Source: Anaeroplasmataceae bacterium (lineage in GTDB: Bacteria; Bacillota_I; Bacilli_A; Acholeplasmatales; Anaeroplasmataceae). Taken from it: a DNA stretch of 7,098 nt. Shown here in pieces: positions 5,234 through 7,098 of the stretch; positions within the stretch are counted from its first letter, which is position 1; every line of letters begins with the position of its first letter. The translations under genes were made by a program, and so were the position numbers. The stretch is from NCBI GenBank assembly GCA_029050385.1, contig JAIDMV010000089.1, positions 1-7,098 of the forward strand. The letters run 5' to 3'. The notes beneath the pieces were generated by a model that was given only the letters and a program-made list of their open reading frames with translations, was not told where the DNA came from and did no database searches.

Positions 5234-6829
5234 TTATTTTGCAACATCTACTGCACGAGTCTCACGTATAACTGTAACCTTAATCGTTCCTGGATAAGAA
5301 AGCTTATTTTCAATTTCTTCCTTAATTTGACGTGCAATGGAAATAGTAGATAAATCATCCACTTCCTCAGGATTTACAATAACACGAACCTCACGACCAG
5401 CTTGAATAGCAAAGGATGAAGAAACACCCTTGACACCATTTGAAATTGCCTCTAGGCTTTCTAGACGCTTAGCATAGTTCTCTAAAGAATCACTTCTAGC
5501 ACCAGGTCTTGCAGAGGAAAGTGCATCCGCAGCAGCAACAAGTACAGCTATAATTGTTCTAGGTGCTACATCCTCATGATGAGATGCAATCGCATCAATA
5601 ACCTCTTTTGGTTCATGATACTTTTTAGCTAGCTCAACACCAATATCAACGTGAGAGCCTTCAATTTCGTGGTCAACAGATTTTCCAATATCATGTAGTA
5701 ATCCTGCACGACGTGCAATAACTTCATTTTCACCAATTTCGCTAGCAAGCTTACCAGCAATCATTGCCGTTTCTAAGGAATGCATCAAAACATTTTGACC
5801 ATAGCTTGTACGATAATTTAGACGTCCAATTAGACGAACTAAATCTGGATGAATCTTACCAATACCAGCCTTGAATACTGCTTCCTCGCCTTTTTCACGA
5901 ATGGCCATCTCCACTTCTCCACGACAACGCTCTACAACCTCTTCAATACGAGCTGGGTGAATACGTCCATCTCCAACTAATATTTCTAAGGAACGCTTTG
6001 CAATTTCACGACGAACTGGATCAAAGCCTGATAATACGACTGCCTCAGGTGTATCATCAATAATTAAATCCACACCTGTTAAAGATTCTAAGGTTCTTAT
6101 ATTACGGCCTTCACGTCCAATGATACGACCTTTCATTTCTTCAACTGGTAAAGATACTGTTGAGACTGTCGTTTCACCTGCAGTTTCACCTGCATATTTT
6201 TGGATTGCTAATGCTAAAATATTCTTAGCCTTGCTCTTGACCTCTAAACGAGCCTTTTCCTCTTCTTCTTTAATATAGGTTGCAATTTCTGTGCTCATTT
6301 CTTCATGAACACGATCCATGATGATTGTTTTTGCTTCTTCTTTAGTTAAAGCAGCAATTTCAATCAGCTTTTGTTCTTGTTGCTTCAAAATAGCTTCAAC
6401 CTTATTATTTTGTTGTTCTAATTCATTTTTCTTTTCATCAATCTTATTTTCTTTAGCGTTCAACATTTCTTCACGTCGATCCAAATTGATAGAACGGCGA
6501 TCTAAAGTGTCCTCTCGCTGATTTAGTTTGTTTTCTAAATCTACGACAGCACTTCTTCTTTCTTTAATGTCTCTATCCGCATCAGCTTTCATACTTGCGA
6601 TTTCTTGTTTTGCTTCTGTTAAAGCCTCTTTTTTCTTCTTTTCGGCTTCACCTTCTGCCATCGCAATAATTTTTTCAGCTTCATTCTTTGTACGTGTAAA
6701 TGATTTTTCATGCATTTTAACACGTATAAAATAACCTGCCACTAATCCAATAATTAATCCGAAGATTAAACACAAAACAATAAGAAGAATCCAAATTGAG
6801 GTACTTAAACTTAAAATAGTTAAACTCAT
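5234..6829 (-). CDS. rny: Ribonuclease Y
   Basis: RNase Y is a membrane-anchored endoribonuclease that starts mRNA decay in many Firmicutes. The 531 residues are close to the usual length of about 520. An N-terminal transmembrane helix (about 13-35, rich in Ile/Leu/Val/Gly) is followed by a long charged coiled coil (about 40-205). The KH domain has its GxxG loop at IIGREGRN (237-244). The metal-dependent HD domain includes H350 (LMHSLETA), H379-D380 (GLLHDIGK), H393 and D435 (AAADALSSARPGARSD). A conserved C-terminal part ends PGTIKVTVIRETRAVDVAK. The ATG at 6829 has AAGGGGGAAA nine bases upstream. The gene has a strong promoter, is followed by a terminator-like hairpin, and is linked to ymdB as in Bacillus. 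A protein of this family also partners with RicA, whose gene lies in this same window. Confidence 0.98.
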   Translation of the reverse strand: MSLTILSLSTSIWILLIVLCLIFGLIIGLVAGYFIRVKMHEKSFTRTKNEAEKIIAMAEGEAEKKKKEALTEAKQEIASMKADADRDIKERRSAVVDLENKLNQREDTLDRRSINLDRREEMLNAKENKIDEKKNELEQQNNKVEAILKQQEQKLIEIAALTKEEAKTIIMDRVHEEMSTEIATYIKEEEEKARLEVKSKAKNILALAIQKYAGETAGETTVSTVSLPVEEMKGRIIGREGRNIRTLESLTGVDLIIDDTPEAVVLSGFDPVRREIAKRSLEILVGDGRIHPARIEEVVERCRGEVEMAIREKGEEAVFKAGIGKIHPDLVRLIGRLNYRTSYGQNVLMHSLETAMIAGKLASEIGENEVIARRAGLLHDIGKSVDHEIEGSHVDIGVELAKKYHEPKEVIDAIASHHEDVAPRTIIAVLVAAADALSSARPGARSDSLENYAKRLESLEAISNGVKGVSSSFAIQAGREVRVIVNPEEVDDLSTISIARQIKEEIENKLSYPGTIKVTVIRETRAVDVAK

Positions 6830-6875
6830 TATGTTTCCCCCTTGTTGATATAAATTTCACTTGAAATCACTTTTT

Positions 6876-6904
6876 ATTATACCCATTTTCTCCCTTTAAG
6901 TCAA
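6876..6904 (-). promoter_or_regulatory. SigA-type promoter of rny
   Basis: TTGACT (6904-6899), a 17-base spacer and a perfect TATAAT (6881-6876) on the minus strand make the strongest promoter in the window. The start near 6869 gives a leader of about 40 bases. That leader contains ATTTC-AAGT-GAAAT, a small hairpin near the 5' end. Confidence 0.85.
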
Positions 6905-6976
6905 TCAAAAACCCTTTTTAAATGCTAAATATGACAAAATAGGTATGAAATAACAAAAAAAATATCATAATTATTA

Positions 6977-7005
6977 GTGAAATTCTAAAAAGAATTTGTT
7001 ATAAT
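6977..7005 (+). promoter_or_regulatory. Extended -10 promoter of the right-edge gene
   Basis: GTGAAA (6977-6982), a 17-base spacer and TATAAT (7000-7005), preceded by TG one base upstream (6997-6998), form an extended -10 promoter. Transcription would start near 7012, about 20 bases before the ATG at 7034. It diverges from the rny promoter, with about 70 bases between the two -35 boxes. Confidence 0.75.
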
Positions 7006-7033
7006 AGAAGAAATCATATGAGGTGAAGTATAT

Positions 7034-7098
7034 ATGAAAGAAAATAAAAAGGAAAAATTCCATTTCCGCTTACCAAAATTAACACCACTCAATTTAAT
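7034..7098 (+). CDS. Unidentified gene, only the first 21 codons visible
   Basis: An ATG at 7034 follows GAGGTGAA with good spacing and a clear extended -10 promoter, so this is very probably a real start. The visible residues begin MKENKKEKFHFRLPKL and continue TPLNL before the window ends. A basic, lysine-rich start followed by a proline and hydrophobic stretch could precede a membrane segment. I do not recognise the protein, and 21 residues are too few to assign a family. Confidence 0.65.
   Translation, partial: MKENKKEKFHFRLPKLTPLNL

Noticed and set aside
5025..5234. Open frame of 69 codons on the minus strand overlapping the start of ymdB
   Set aside because: It is an alternative frame of ymdB with basic, low-meaning composition, and it would read through the rny-ymdB hairpin.
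6318..6734. Two open frames on the plus strand, Ser/Phe-rich, opposite the RNase Y coiled coil
   Set aside because: They are the antisense reading of Glu/Lys/Ala-rich coiled-coil codons, which leaves stop codons rare; their membrane-like look is an artefact of that.
1..7098. Mobile element, CRISPR array, toxin-antitoxin pair or defence system
   Set aside because: No transposase, direct-repeat array, phage gene or defence-like gene is present; every complete gene belongs to a core housekeeping or sporulation family, apart from the small CPCC protein, which shows no sign of such a role.

Overview
This window is a low-GC (roughly one third G+C by eye), densely packed chromosomal segment of a Firmicutes (Bacillota) bacterium. 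The evidence is RNase Y, YmdB, SpoVS, a RicA (YmcA)-type protein, a T-box leader in front of trpS, and purine-rich Shine-Dalgarno sequences. SpoVS points to a spore-forming lineage. TGA ends miaB, which fits the standard bacterial code rather than the Mycoplasma code. Base composition and gene content would fit Erysipelotrichia or a relative, but that placement is inference. I see no mobile element, CRISPR array, tRNA or rRNA gene, or phage signature.

Layout from right to left on the minus strand: rny (RNase Y), ymdB (2',3'-cyclic nucleotide phosphodiesterase family) and spoVS. An intrinsic hairpin follows rny, another lies just before spoVS, and a terminator follows spoVS. A second minus-strand unit with its own promoter holds a yqeY homologue and a small CPCC-type cysteine-rich zinc-ribbon-like protein. 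A third minus-strand unit holds miaB and the start of ricA, which runs off the left edge. Between units two and three, trpS lies on the plus strand with a T-box leader and its own terminator. At the right edge a plus-strand gene diverges from rny and only its first 21 codons are visible.

The minus-strand set matches the gene order I recall from Bacillus subtilis (rny, ymdB, spoVS, tdh, kbl, miaB, ricA). Here tdh-kbl is replaced by yqeY, the CPCC gene and an inverted trpS. The common theme is RNA metabolism: RNase Y starts mRNA decay, RicA belongs to the complex that tunes RNase Y in B. subtilis, MiaB thiomethylates tRNA, and TrpRS charges tRNA-Trp. YmdB and SpoVS connect to the biofilm/sporulation switch.

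The window looks like conserved core genome, and I do not see a new multi-gene system. The best leads are regulatory: a compact T-box whose 5' base overlaps a good -10 box, a hairpin that buries the spoVS ribosome-binding site next to a candidate internal promoter, an attenuator-like hairpin between rny and ymdB, and an orphan Shine-Dalgarno with a mini-ORF ahead of miaB.
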